A stretch of DNA of 64,000 nucleotides from Bryobacterales bacterium (GTDB lineage Bacteria > Acidobacteriota > Terriglobia > Bryobacterales > UBA6623), in assembly GCA_022826925.1 (NCBI GenBank), contig JAJDTX010000105.1, forward strand, positions 1-64,000, written 5' to 3'. A program made the position numbers and the translations under genes. Below the pieces are notes generated by a model. The model made no database searches and was not told where the DNA came from. It saw only the letters and a program-made list of their open reading frames with translations. Positions within the stretch are counted from its first letter, which is position 1. Every line of letters starts with the position of its first letter. Shown here piece by piece: positions 43,432 to 51,724 of this stretch.

Positions 43432-45657
43432 TCAGTCGCCAAAGGGCGTGACCTTGAGGTTGTCGTAGTAAATGTCTGCCGAGGAGTAGCCGTAGATGCC
43501 CGGGCTGCCACGGTCGTGTCCGACGGGGTCCACGGCTTCGAGCGTCCACGCCTCGGGCTCGGCATCGCCTTTCGGCCAGGCTTTGCCGCGAATCGCGGTG
43601 CTGCCGTCCGCGGCGGGCTCCACGCGAAGTTTGACGTGGTACCAAACCTCGGGGTCCCATTCCAGCGGGACCTCCTTGGAGAAGCGGCCCAACTCTGACA
43701 GCCAGGTGCGAACCATCAGGGATTGGGCGTTTCCCATCAGAGCCAGCGTGTAGCGGTGCGAGACCAAGCCCATGTCGGCCATGCGCCTGCGCTGCTCCAT
43801 GGACATCAGCTCGGCCTCGATCTCGTATCCGGTCTGGCGCGGGTTGCCGACATAGACCGTCGTGCGCCAGCTGCGCGGGTCGCCCGACGGTTTCTTGAGC
43901 TGCTTGCCGCCATCTGCGTCGACCACTGCGAAGCGTCCGCGTGCCGCCGGCCAGCCTTGCGGCACGCTGTCTGCCGGGTAGCGCTCGAAATCCTCTGTGA
44001 AGCCACCGCTTGGCCGCACCGAGACGCGCGCTTGGCCGGTGAGCTCGCCGATGGTTGCGACAATCAACCCGCCTTGCGGGAACAGGCCGCCTGCCGTGAA
44101 GTCTCCATCCGCGCCCAGCTCCCCTTCGAGTCCGCCTTCGATCGACCATGCCGCGCTGCGCTCGCCGATCAGTCGGCCCTTCGCGTCGAACAGCTGAGCC
44201 CTGAACCGCGCCCGGCCGCCGGGCACGAGGATGGTCTCGGCGGGCACGACTTGCACGTGAGCCGGTGTGGCACCGGCTGGTGCCGTGGTCGGCTCTCCGA
44301 CCACATCCGGGGCGCTGCCGGCCTTGCCCTGGGAGTTGCCGATGCAATAGAGCATGTTGTTGGTGACGAAATAGATCCGGCCATTGGCGATCGCCGGCGG
44401 GCCGTTGATCTGGGTCGCGCTGCCATCGGCATTCTTGAACTCGTCGTGATCGGTTCGTGTTGGCTCTTGCCGCCCCGCGAGCCGCAGGATATGCAGCTGC
44501 CCGTCCATGTCCGAAACGTACAGCTTGTTGTCGCCGATGACCGGCGACGAGCGCTGGGCGATGCCGATGTTCCGTGCCCACAACTCCGCGCCGGTGGCGG
44601 CGTCGAACGCGACCAAGTTGGCGGAGTTGTCAACGTGATAGAGAATGCCGTCTTGGATCGCCGGCGAGGCATAGCCCGCCGCGAAGCCATCGACCATCCA
44701 TAGTTGTTTCGGCCGACCGTCCGCGACGTCTGCGGCAGCCAGTGCGACGATGCGCCCCATCGACGTGCTGGCATCGACATTCTCCTCGCTGTGGGAAGCG
44801 TAGACCGTCGTGCCATCGACGACGACTGACGAGTTGATGCCTCGTTTAGACAGGGGGAACTCCCATACCTTGATCCCGGTGGCGGCCTGCATTGCGTAGA
44901 TGCCGCCATCCCCGTTGCCGGCGATTAACAGGCGGCTTCCATCGATCTCGCGCACGACGGGCACGGAATAGGTCGTGTCATAGGGCGCTTGGCCGGGGGT
45001 GGAGAGCCAAACCGTCTCGCCGGTACGTTTGTCGAAAGCATAGAAGCGGTGGCGGGGAATAAAGGTGGAGCCCCAGCCGGCCGACAAGTAACTCACGAAC
45101 AGCAGGTTTCCGTCCAGAACGGGCGTTACCGTGCGGCCGCCGAAGCCCGAGATGCGCCCGGTCTGCTCGGCGGTGGAGCGCTCCCACAGCACGTTTCCCT
45201 CGGGATCGAACGCAATTACCATGCCCTCGATGCCGTTCGCGAAGACATTGCCGGTGCCCGGGTCGCCGACTAGGCTGGCCCAGCCAACGCGGTGGTGCGG
45301 AATGTCGGTTTGGAACACATTGAAGCGGTACTCCCAGACCAGTTCGCCCGAATCGGCGTCGAGGCAGGCGACCTGCTCCTGCCAGCGTGTATGCGCGTCC
45401 GGCTCGGCCAGCCGGATCACGCAGACCCGTCCGTCGAGCACGACTGGCGTCGAGCGACTGCCGTAGGGCACCTTCCACAGCAGGTTTTGGCCGTCCGCAG
45501 ACCAAGCTTCCGGCAAGCCGCTATCAGGCGAGACTCCGTCGGATGCCGGGCCGCGCCAGGAGGCCCACGAGTCCGCCGCCGACAGGTTGGGGCTCAACGC
45601 CAATGCCAGGGCAAGCGGGAGCAGGGACACGTGTGGCCAAGACTTTCGCGCTCTCAT
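43432..45657 (-). CDS. exported PQQ-type beta-propeller protein with C-terminal jelly-roll domain
   Basis: 741 residues: a signal peptide (LLPLALALALSPNLSA), then WASWRGPASDGVSPDSGLPEAW opening a propeller with blades such as VACLDADSGELVWEY, FYAFDKRTGETVWLS, LVAFDAATGAELWARNIG and KLYVSDMDGQLHIL (to about 430). A linker with an Ig-like segment (VPGGRARFRAQLFD) follows. The C-terminal concanavalin/LamG-like domain (about 545-741) reads TEDFERYPADSVPQGWPAARG ... PGIYGYSSADIYYDNLKV. This layout is common in outer-surface or periplasmic proteins of polymer-degrading bacteria. It is first in the operon with the shorter propeller, the ligase and the NTF2-like gene. Confidence 0.9.
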   Translation of the reverse strand: MRARKSWPHVSLLPLALALALSPNLSAADSWASWRGPASDGVSPDSGLPEAWSADGQNLLWKVPYGSRSTPVVLDGRVCVIRLAEPDAHTRWQEQVACLDADSGELVWEYRFNVFQTDIPHHRVGWASLVGDPGTGNVFANGIEGMVIAFDPEGNVLWERSTAEQTGRISGFGGRTVTPVLDGNLLFVSYLSAGWGSTFIPRHRFYAFDKRTGETVWLSTPGQAPYDTTYSVPVVREIDGSRLLIAGNGDGGIYAMQAATGIKVWEFPLSKRGINSSVVVDGTTVYASHSEENVDASTSMGRIVALAAADVADGRPKQLWMVDGFAAGYASPAIQDGILYHVDNSANLVAFDAATGAELWARNIGIAQRSSPVIGDNKLYVSDMDGQLHILRLAGRQEPTRTDHDEFKNADGSATQINGPPAIANGRIYFVTNNMLYCIGNSQGKAGSAPDVVGEPTTAPAGATPAHVQVVPAETILVPGGRARFRAQLFDAKGRLIGERSAAWSIEGGLEGELGADGDFTAGGLFPQGGLIVATIGELTGQARVSVRPSGGFTEDFERYPADSVPQGWPAARGRFAVVDADGGKQLKKPSGDPRSWRTTVYVGNPRQTGYEIEAELMSMEQRRRMADMGLVSHRYTLALMGNAQSLMVRTWLSELGRFSKEVPLEWDPEVWYHVKLRVEPAADGSTAIRGKAWPKGDAEPEAWTLEAVDPVGHDRGSPGIYGYSSADIYYDNLKVTPFGD

Positions 45658-45697
45658 GGGTTCACAGAATGCATCACAGGCCCTCGGCCGAGAGCCA

Positions 45698-45710
45698 ATG
45701 TTCCATTATA
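45698..45710 (-). promoter_or_regulatory. -10 element of the PQQ-propeller operon
   Basis: A perfect TATAAT (45710-45705 on the minus strand) lies about 50 bases before the ATG of the first propeller gene. No good -35 hexamer is found 16-18 bases upstream. A 10-bp palindrome CTCGGCCGAG (45683-45692) lies just downstream of the predicted start and could be an operator. Confidence 0.4.
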
Positions 45711-45945
45711 GGCTTGGGGACACATTATCGGCCGGGGCCTAAGGCGGCACGGCTCTGGCGGTTGCAGGCGTGCCTGCGTGCAGCAAGTTGCCAAGCGGGA
45801 GCGGGCGGCGAGCACGCGCCGGAAGCTCGCAGTTTGCAAGTGTTGGCGCCGCGAGCGGCGGGCTCGTTGCGCGAGGCAAGCATCTTTCCACGAATGCTGG
45901 CGGCCACTGCTTGAGGCTGGCACAAGACAAGTTCCATTGACTAAG

Positions 45946-46377
45946 ATGGCCACGATGCCTCCAAGTGGGTCCGTGCCGCCCGTTCGCGTCCTTGTCGCCA
46001 AGCCAGGATTGGACGGCCACGACCGCGGTGCCAAGATCATCGCCCGCGCATTGCGCGACGCGGGCATGGAGGTCGTCTACACGGGGCTGCGCCAGACGCC
46101 GGAGCAGATCGTCGGCGCGGCAGTGCAGGAAGACGTCGAGTTCATCGGCCTATCGATCCTTTCGGGCGCGCACATGGCGATCGTGCCCCGCGTGCTGGCG
46201 TTGCTCGAAGAAGCCGACGCAGCCGATATCCGCGTGCTTGTCGGCGGTATCATTCCCGATACTGACGCAGAGACGTTGCTAGGCATGGGCGTGGCGCGCG
46301 TGTTCCAGCCGGGAGCTTCTCTGGAATCCATCGTGGACTTCTTGCGAGACAACCGACCATCGCGCGAATTCGCCTAG
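45946..46377 (+). CDS. stand-alone cobalamin-binding domain protein (mutase small-subunit type)
   Basis: 143 residues, entirely a B12-binding Rossmann-like domain. [24 protein letters not shown] contains the DxHxxG motif whose His ligates cobalt. It is followed by [22 protein letters not shown] and [11 protein letters not shown] ... GVARVFQPG. It matches the C-terminal domain or small subunit of methylmalonyl-CoA-type mutases. The large catalytic subunit is not in the window, so the substrate is open. The start at 45946 is not certain, since an ATG lies three codons later. Confidence 0.9.
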   Translation: MATMPPSGSVPPVRVLVAKPGLDGHDRGAKIIARALRDAGMEVVYTGLRQTPEQIVGAAVQEDVEFIGLSILSGAHMAIVPRVLALLEEADAADIRVLVGGIIPDTDAETLLGMGVARVFQPGASLESIVDFLRDNRPSREFA

Positions 46378-46461
46378 CGCGCCGGGCGTCCGTCCACGCG
46401 GACTCGGCAGTGTGGCGCGAATCGAGCGCAAAGACTCGGCCAAGCGGCATAATGGCCCGTT

Positions 46462-47319
46462 GTGTCCCAAGGCTTGACCGTAGGAATCGTCGGCGCGGGC
46501 AGCGTCGGCCAGTCGCTGGCCCGCTTGCTGGCGGCCGAGTTCGACGTGATCGTCACGTCTCGCAGCCTCGCTCGTGCAGCGGCCGCCGTGGCCGGTATCG
46601 AAGCCCAGGCCGCGACCCTCGAAGCACTCGTTTCCAGCAGCGATTGCGTGATCGTCGCCGTGCCTGACAGGGCTGCCTCCGAGGTCGCCGCGGCTCTGGC
46701 GCGGTTCGATCTCGCGGCGGTTCTCCAGACCAGCGGAGCGCTGGGGCCGGCCAGCTTGGCGCCGCTTCGGGAGCGCGGTGTTCCGTGCGCCATGTTCCAT
46801 CCGCTGCAGACGTTTCCGACGCCAGACGCGGGAGCCCGGCGGCTGCCCGGTTCCTTGGTCGGAGTCTGCGGCGATGACAGCGCCCTAGCTTGGTGTGAGC
46901 GCTTGGCAGCTGCGCTGCGATGCACCACGCTCAGGGTCTCTGAGGATCGATTGGCGCAGTACCACGCGGCAGCCGTCACGGCCAGCAACTGTGTCGTCGG
47001 CTTGGTCGACGCGGCGGCGACGCTCATGGAAGGTGCGGGCGTCGAGCGCACGGCTGCGCTGCGCGCCTTGCGCCCGTTGCTGGATGCCAGCCTTGAGAAT
47101 GCATCTACAATGGAAGCGAACCAAGCGTTGACCGGCCCCATCGCGCGGGGAGATGCGGTTACAGTGCGGCGCCACCTAGGCTCGATGCGGAATTCCCCGG
47201 CACCGCTTGTCGGCCTCTACCGGGCATTCGGGGAGTACCTGTTGGATCTGGCCCAGAGGCGCGGCCTGTCGGACTCCGAAGCGGCCGCGGTGCGATCCGC
47301 GCTTAGCGAGGAATGCTGA
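46462..47319 (+). CDS. Rossmann-like / DUF2520 dehydrogenase-type protein
   Basis: 285 residues with an NAD(P)-type Rossmann start (LTVGIVGAGSVGQSLARLLA), VIVAVPDRA, TSGALGPASLAPLRERG, FHPLQTFP and a C-terminal helical DUF2520 domain (HAAAVTASNCVVGLVDAAATLM ... GPIARGDAVTVRRHL). The family is often fused or adjacent to panB/panC and may reduce a ketopantoate-like substrate, but this is inference. GTG start. Its end overlaps the panB start by seven bases. Confidence 0.88.
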   Translation: MSQGLTVGIVGAGSVGQSLARLLAAEFDVIVTSRSLARAAAAVAGIEAQAATLEALVSSSDCVIVAVPDRAASEVAAALARFDLAAVLQTSGALGPASLAPLRERGVPCAMFHPLQTFPTPDAGARRLPGSLVGVCGDDSALAWCERLAAALRCTTLRVSEDRLAQYHAAAVTASNCVVGLVDAAATLMEGAGVERTAALRALRPLLDASLENASTMEANQALTGPIARGDAVTVRRHLGSMRNSPAPLVGLYRAFGEYLLDLAQRRGLSDSEAAAVRSALSEEC

Positions 47320-48152
47320 CCGTGCGCAATACCTACCAAGTTGTCAGAGCCCCTGACCTGCTGCGCATGAAGCGCGCCGGCGACAGGATAGCGATGCTGA
47401 CCGCGTACGACTTCACCATGGCGCGGCACTTGGACCGCGCCGGGGTCGACGTGCTCTTGGTGGGCGACTCGCTCGGCATGGTCGTGCTGGGGCAGCCCAA
47501 CACGCTGTCGGTCACGCTGGACATGATCGCGCATCACACCGCGGCCGTCTCTCGCGCCGTTTCCAGGGCATTGGTCGTTGCCGACATGCCCTTCCTCAGC
47601 TGCCACGTCGGCGTTGCCGAGGCCGTGCGCGCCGCCGGGCGGCTCGTGAGCGAGTCCGGCGCCAACGCAGTCAAGGTCGAGGGCGGCCACCAGGTGTTGG
47701 AAGTGGTGCAGCGGTTGGCGGAAGCGGGTATCCCGGTCATGGGGCACTTGGGTCTCACGCCGCAGTCCATTCACCAGATCGGCGGCTTTCGCAAGCAGGC
47801 GCGCGACGCGGACGAGGCGAGGAAACTGCTCGAAAGCGCCCACGCCTTGCAGGCGGCTGGCGCCTTTGCACTTGTGCTCGAGATGATCCCGGACAAGGTT
47901 GCAGCGGACGTGACCCAGTCGCTGGAGATCCCGACCATCGGCATCGGGGCTGGCCCGTACTGCGACGGGCAAGTGCTGGTCAGCCACGATGCATTCGGAC
48001 TCTACGACGAATTCACGCCGCGCTTTGTCAAGCGCTTCGCGGAATTGGGCCGGCAACTGGAGTCTGCCGCCGAAGACTATGTCCGCGAAGTTCGCCAGGG
48101 CGAGTTCCCTGTCTCCGAAAAGAAGGTCCTCAGCGGCCACTATTCGGACTGA
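47313..48152 (+). CDS. panB: 3-methyl-2-oxobutanoate hydroxymethyltransferase
   Basis: First step of pantothenate synthesis: adds a hydroxymethyl group from methylene-THF to ketoisovalerate, giving ketopantoate. 279 residues with the family motifs: AMLTAYDFTMARHLDRAGVD, LLVGDSLGMVVLGQ, TLSVTLDMIAHHTAAV, ADMPFLSC, GANAVKVEGG, VMGHLGLTPQSIHQIGGF, LVLEMIPDKVA and IPTIGIGAGPYCDGQVLV. The folate donor route is served by folD elsewhere in the window. Six bases separate it from panC. Confidence 0.97.
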   Translation: MLTVRNTYQVVRAPDLLRMKRAGDRIAMLTAYDFTMARHLDRAGVDVLLVGDSLGMVVLGQPNTLSVTLDMIAHHTAAVSRAVSRALVVADMPFLSCHVGVAEAVRAAGRLVSESGANAVKVEGGHQVLEVVQRLAEAGIPVMGHLGLTPQSIHQIGGFRKQARDADEARKLLESAHALQAAGAFALVLEMIPDKVAADVTQSLEIPTIGIGAGPYCDGQVLVSHDAFGLYDEFTPRFVKRFAELGRQLESAAEDYVREVRQGEFPVSEKKVLSGHYSD

Positions 48153-48157
48153 GCGGG

Positions 48158-49021
48158 ATGGCAACCGAGCGCATCGAGCGCATCGCCCAGGTTCGCGAGC
48201 GCGTCGCGGCCGCCAAGCGCCGCGGCTTGCGCGTGGGTTGCGTGCCCACCATGGGCGCGCTTCACGCCGCCCATACCGCCATGTTCGATCGGGCCCGCGG
48301 GGAGTGCGATCTGGTGGTCGCCACGATCTTCGTCAATCCGCTCCAGTTCGACCGCAAGGACGACTTGCGCAGCTATCCCAGAGACGTCAATTCCGACTTG
48401 ATTGTCTGCGAGCGCCACGGCGTGGACGTGGCGTTCGTGCCGGCCGTTGCGGAAATGTACCCGCGGCCTCCCGCGATGACCGTCGAGGTCGAGGGCCTTG
48501 CCGACGGCTTGTGCGGCGCGAGCCGCCCGGGGCATTTTCGCGGCGTCGCCACGGTTGTTCTCAAGCTGCTCAACTCCGTGCAGCCTGATATCGCGTACTT
48601 CGGCGAGAAGGATTACCAGCAGCTTGCCATAGTGAGGCGGCTCGCCGAAGACGCCTGCCTGCCTGTCGAGATCGCGAGCGTGGAAACGGTGCGGGAACCC
48701 GACGGCCTCGCGCTGAGCTCGCGCAACGTCCTGCTCAGTCGCGCTGAGCGGTCGTCGGCTCCAGCGATCTTCCGCGCGCTACAGCGCGCGCGGGACGCGG
48801 TGGAGTCCGGCCAGCAAGACGCTGGGAAGGTGGTGGCGCTAGCTAGGCAGGTTCTCGACGGAGAGCCGCTGCTCCGGCTGGACTATCTCGAGATCGTCGA
48901 CCCGGGAACGCTCGAGCCAGTGCGATCGATCCATGGCCCGGTTCGCATCGCAGCTGCTGCGTTTCTTGGCTCGACGCGTCTGATCGACAACATTCATGCA
49001 GTTCCGCTGAAGGCGCGATAA
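48158..49021 (+). CDS. panC: pantothenate synthetase
   Basis: ATP-dependent condensation of pantoate with beta-alanine. 287 residues with CVPTMGALHAAHTAMFD (HIGH-type site, Gly replaced by Ala), VATIFVNPLQFDRKDDLRSYPRD, MYPRPPAMTVEVEGL, GHFRGVATVVLKLLN, DIAYFGEKDYQQL, and the ALSSRNVLLS loop equivalent to KMSKS. It overlaps the sulfatase start by one base (TAATG). Confidence 0.97.
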   Translation: MATERIERIAQVRERVAAAKRRGLRVGCVPTMGALHAAHTAMFDRARGECDLVVATIFVNPLQFDRKDDLRSYPRDVNSDLIVCERHGVDVAFVPAVAEMYPRPPAMTVEVEGLADGLCGASRPGHFRGVATVVLKLLNSVQPDIAYFGEKDYQQLAIVRRLAEDACLPVEIASVETVREPDGLALSSRNVLLSRAERSSAPAIFRALQRARDAVESGQQDAGKVVALARQVLDGEPLLRLDYLEIVDPGTLEPVRSIHGPVRIAAAAFLGSTRLIDNIHAVPLKAR

Positions 49022-50334
49022 TGGCGCCAGTGCCCCGGATCGCTTCCCTCTTCGCTTGTTCGCTGCTGTGCTGCTGGTCGACCGCATCGGCCGCGCCAAA
49101 CATTGTCTTGTTGTTTGCCGACGACCTCGGCTACGGAGACCTCGGCGTTTACGGCAACCCTACGATCCGCACACCCAACCTCGACAGGCTCGCGGCCCAG
49201 GGGCTGCGGATGACGGCGTTCTACTCGGCACCGTCCTGCGTGCCTGCCCGCACGCAGCTGCTATTGGGGCGCTACCCGAGCCGAACGAGCGTTAGAGGCA
49301 CTTCGGTGGGGGGCGATGGCGGGATTCCGGACGAATACGTGACCCTGGCCCAAGCCCTCGGCGCGGTCGGCTACCGGACCGCAATGGCGGGCAAGTGGCA
49401 CCTCGGCTACGCCCGCGCCGAGTACCTGCCGGTCGGAAAGGGCTTCGACAGCTGGTTCGGCCTGCCCTACTCCAACGACATGATCAAGCCGTGGGTCCAA
49501 ACTGACGAGCCCCTATGGCTGTACCGTGATGCCGAGCGTGTCGAGCATCCGGTCGACCAAGACCAGCTCACCTTGCGCTACACGGCGGAAGTGGTGGACG
49601 TGATCCGCGAAAGGTCCGGCCAGCCGTTCTTCGTATACCTGGCCTACAGCATGCCTCACTTGCCGCTTCGCACTGCCGGACGCTTTCGCGGCACGTCGCG
49701 ATCGGGGCTCTACGGCGATGTGATCGAGGCCATCGACTGGTCGGCTGGTCAGATCTCCCAGGCCTTGGATGAGACCGGACAATCCGACGACACGATCGTG
49801 ATCTTCACCAGCGACAACGGCCCGTGGCTGAACTTGCCCGACCGCATGCTCTCGGGCGGTGTTGTGCCGTGGCACGCTGGCTCGCCAGGGCCTCTCAGGG
49901 GGGCCAAGCACACCACTTACGAAGGCGGAGTGCGGGTCCCATTCATCGTCCGTTGGCCAGGCATCGTGCAGCCGGGCACGGTAACCGCGGAGATGGGAGC
50001 GACGTTGGACCTGTACGCCACCTTGCTGGCGGCTGGCGGCGGGGAGGTGCCCGCCGACTCCGACGGGCACGACCTCAGAGCGCTGTGGGCTGGGCGCACA
50101 GCGCAGTCGCCGCGCCGGGAGTTCATCTATCACCGGGGAGGCAACGTGCAGGGCATTCGAGCGGGACCCTGGAAGTTGCGTATCATCGAGGGCGAGGAAC
50201 TATTCCACCTCGACCGGGATCCTTCCGAGCGTTACAACGTTGCCGCCGAGCATCCCGAGATCGTCGCCCGACTGCGACAGCGAATCGACGAGTACACGTC
50301 GCGCGTCGCCGAAGAGATGGGCCAAGCACCCTGA
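49021..50334 (+). CDS. exported formylglycine-dependent sulfatase
   Basis: 437 residues of the type I sulfatase fold: signal peptide (ASLFACSLLCCWSTASAA), metal-site PNIVLLFADDLGYGDLG, and the formylglycine motif in SAPSCVPARTQLLLGRYPSR with Cys73 (C-x-P-x-R). MAGKWHLGY, TSDNGPW and GGVRVPFIVRWPG follow. It would cleave sulfate esters from polysaccharides or other exported substrates after conversion of the Cys by a formylglycine-generating enzyme, which is not in the window. It is translationally coupled to panC, which is functionally odd. Confidence 0.93.
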   Translation: MAPVPRIASLFACSLLCCWSTASAAPNIVLLFADDLGYGDLGVYGNPTIRTPNLDRLAAQGLRMTAFYSAPSCVPARTQLLLGRYPSRTSVRGTSVGGDGGIPDEYVTLAQALGAVGYRTAMAGKWHLGYARAEYLPVGKGFDSWFGLPYSNDMIKPWVQTDEPLWLYRDAERVEHPVDQDQLTLRYTAEVVDVIRERSGQPFFVYLAYSMPHLPLRTAGRFRGTSRSGLYGDVIEAIDWSAGQISQALDETGQSDDTIVIFTSDNGPWLNLPDRMLSGGVVPWHAGSPGPLRGAKHTTYEGGVRVPFIVRWPGIVQPGTVTAEMGATLDLYATLLAAGGGEVPADSDGHDLRALWAGRTAQSPRREFIYHRGGNVQGIRAGPWKLRIIEGEELFHLDRDPSERYNVAAEHPEIVARLRQRIDEYTSRVAEEMGQAP

Positions 50335-50342
50335 GCCGGACG

Positions 50343-51467
50343 CTAATCCCGAGCGGGTGCGGGCAGCGGCAGTTGCACGGGGCGCTGCTCGCTCGCCGAT
50401 ATCTTGGCGGCTTCCAGAATCTGCACCGCGTCCACGTTGAGGTCGAGCGCCACGATGTGCTCGAGCGGCTGGCGGCTTGTCACGCGGTCGATCATGTACC
50501 GCACCGGATGCTGGTCGGAGGGTGCCAGCGCCGCGCTCTCTACCGGCGTCGCGGCCCCCCTTCTTGCTTGGATGGTCAGCGAGTCGCGCGCTAGCGAGAG
50601 GCTCCCCTCGTGGCCGAAGACTTCCAGGTGCTGGAAGCCGCGCGGCAGATCCCAGCTTGCTTCGAATATGCCCACCGCTTCTGGGTAGGTGAGCACGAAC
50701 ACGGCATTGTCCTCGACCTTGGGGAAGCGATCAGGCTGCAAGTGGCTGACCGTGGCATAGACCTGCTGGGGCAGGCCCAAATGCCAAATCGCCCAGGTCG
50801 CGCTGTAGATCCCGAAATCGACCAGCGCACCTGCCCCGTTAGCATCGGGATCGGTCAGCCAGTCAAAGAACACCTTGCGCCGCAGATCCCTGGGTGCTGG
50901 GCCCGAGTTGCCGACAACGCCGTGCAGCCGCCACACCTTGCCAATGGAACCGTCTGATGCCATGCGGCGGAGTTGGTGGTTCGCAGCCCACCACGCCATT
51001 TGGTAGTTGGTCATGACATTGATGCCGTGCCGGGTGGCGAGTTCGCGAATGCCCACAGCGTCGGCGTAGCTCCCCGCGAGGGGCTTTTCGAAGATCACGT
51101 GGATCCCAAGCGGGGCCAGGAACTCCACGATTTCGAGGTGACGGTTGTTCTCGACGAAGGCCCACACGATTTCCGGCCGCGTCTCATTGACGAAGGCGCG
51201 ATAGTCCGCCGCATAGCGAGCGTCGGGCTGGATCTTCTTGGCAGCCTCAACCAAGCCCGGGATGGATTCGGCGACGCCGACGAAGTCTGCTCCGTCGATG
51301 TCCGAGATTTCGCTCAGCTGGCGCCACGCGTGGCCGTGCCGCAGGCCGATGAAACCGACCTTGGTCGCAGCCGCGACGGATTCGCTCAACAGGAGCGCCA
51401 TGCAGGCGACCGCGGCGACGGGGCGCAAGTCTATAGAGGGAACGCGATGGCGTAGCACGAGAGCCAT
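50343..51467 (-). CDS. exported Gfo/Idh/MocA-family oxidoreductase
   Basis: 374 residues with an N-terminal hydrophobic signal (LRPVAAVACMALLLSESVAAA), then a Rossmann domain starting TKVGFIGLRHGHAWRQL. The usual GxGxxG becomes GLRHGH, as in some GLDTSH-type relatives. FEKPLAGSYADAV supplies the family EKP motif. The C-terminal alpha/beta domain includes GALVDFGIYSATWAIWHLGLP. There is no twin-arginine motif, although cofactor-loaded exported relatives usually use Tat. It is likely to act on sugars or cyclitols, but the substrate and even cofactor binding are uncertain. Confidence 0.85.
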   Translation of the reverse strand: MALVLRHRVPSIDLRPVAAVACMALLLSESVAAATKVGFIGLRHGHAWRQLSEISDIDGADFVGVAESIPGLVEAAKKIQPDARYAADYRAFVNETRPEIVWAFVENNRHLEIVEFLAPLGIHVIFEKPLAGSYADAVGIRELATRHGINVMTNYQMAWWAANHQLRRMASDGSIGKVWRLHGVVGNSGPAPRDLRRKVFFDWLTDPDANGAGALVDFGIYSATWAIWHLGLPQQVYATVSHLQPDRFPKVEDNAVFVLTYPEAVGIFEASWDLPRGFQHLEVFGHEGSLSLARDSLTIQARRGAATPVESAALAPSDQHPVRYMIDRVTSRQPLEHIVALDLNVDAVQILEAAKISASEQRPVQLPLPAPARD

Positions 51468-51724
51468 TTTGGCAGAGTGTCGCGGCCCGTGCTCCGAGAT
51501 GCTTGAAGTCTCGCATGGGCCCCGTCGACCTCAGGCCGGATCGGGCGCGTCAGAGAGGTTGCGGTCGCATGCGAGGGAAGGGACAGGGCAGGACTCGGCC
51601 GCATGGCTGGCGTCGACGGTTGCGATGGCTCTGAGCAAGCCGTGCTGGGCCAAAGACGGCACTCTAGCCTCTGGCGTGCCGCGACAAATCTGACCAGCAT
51701 CATGCCCAAGTAGAATGGAATTCT

